The notes under the pieces: generated by a model
What the model saw: the letters and a program-made list of their open reading frames with translations, nothing else
Told to the model about the DNA's origin: nothing
Databases searched by the model: none
Program-made: the position numbers and the translations under genes
Source: Clostridia bacterium
GTDB taxonomy: Bacteria; Bacillota; Clostridia; HGM11514
Direction of reading: 5' to 3'
Length of the DNA: 5,587 nucleotides
Assembly: GCA_900757255.1 (NCBI GenBank)
Contig: CAAENE010000300.1
Location: forward strand, 1 to 5,587
In this document: positions 5,447 through 5,587 of the stretch, piece by piece
Position numbering within the stretch: position 1 is the first letter of the stretch
Layout: each line of letters begins with the position of its first letter

Positions 5447-5475
5447 AGTATACCTATTATATATATAAAAAGCAA
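5447..5475 (-). promoter_or_regulatory. Probable sigma-A promoter of the psiE-like gene
   Basis: On the minus strand, TTGCTT (5475-5470), a 17-base spacer made largely of alternating TA, and TATACT (5452-5447). Transcription would start near 5440, leaving about 30 bases to the TTG at 5408. This also argues against the TTG at 5435 as start. I see no Pho box; the family's phosphate link is not supported by this promoter. Confidence 0.6.
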
Positions 5476-5505
5476 TTGTTTTCTGACACAGGGCACAAAA
5501 AATGA

Positions 5506-5519
5506 GCAATCGGGATTGC
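5506..5519. repeat. Short inverted repeat upstream of the psiE-like promoter
   Basis: GCAATC (5506-5511) and GATTGC (5514-5519) flank GG. It sits about 30 bases upstream of the -35 box, so it could be an operator. Read on the minus strand it is a small GCAAT/ATTGC hairpin followed by TCATTTTTT, so it could instead be a weak terminator of a gene lying beyond the right edge. The rest of 5520-5587 shows no gene or clear signal. Confidence 0.3.
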
Positions 5520-5587
5520 ACATAATACAGATAAATTAATTAGTTGTACCAAACTCCATTTTTTTCCTTTTTAGTTTGCCGATTCTC

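Overview
The window looks like a chromosomal housekeeping stretch from a Firmicute, most likely a member of Clostridia. The signs are a clostridial-size formate--tetrahydrofolate ligase, a classic T-box leader with a purine-rich stem I, strong AGGAGG-type ribosome binding sites, TTG and GTG start codons and moderate GC content. I cannot name a genus from sequence alone. I saw no mobile element, CRISPR array, phage gene or tRNA/rRNA gene.

Left part (1-2946, minus strand): a tightly packed co-directional cluster reads right to left as fhs, tsaE, tsaB, rpiB, with rpiB cut by the window edge. Every junction overlaps: 14 bases at fhs/tsaE, and an ATGA overlap of 4 bases at both tsaE/tsaB and tsaB/rpiB. 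This implies one transcript with translational coupling. It joins one-carbon metabolism (formyl-tetrahydrofolate), two proteins of the tRNA t6A37 machinery, and a pentose-phosphate isomerase.

Middle (2947-3512): a divergent intergenic region. On the minus strand it carries the fhs promoter. On the plus strand it carries a strong promoter and a roughly 350-nt T-box riboswitch ending in an intrinsic terminator. Stem I, a long stem II, a IIA/B-like region, stem III, the antiterminator with its UGGUACC bulge and the competing terminator hairpin can all be traced by base pairing.

Right part (3513-5587): the T-box controls a lone TrpB2-type, tryptophan synthase beta-like PLP enzyme. No trpA or other trp gene is visible. 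A bidirectional terminator then separates it from a convergent minus-strand gene for a small PsiE-family membrane protein, which has its own promoter and a probable TTG start.

The most interesting part is the T-box/trpB2 unit. An uncharged tRNA, probably tRNA-Trp, would relieve termination and raise synthesis of a stand-alone enzyme thought to make tryptophan from indole or a related substrate. The specifier can be read in more than one register, and the base facing the tRNA discriminator is not the best Watson-Crick match for tRNA-Trp, so the amino acid assignment is inferred from gene context. Nothing else looks like a wholly new system.
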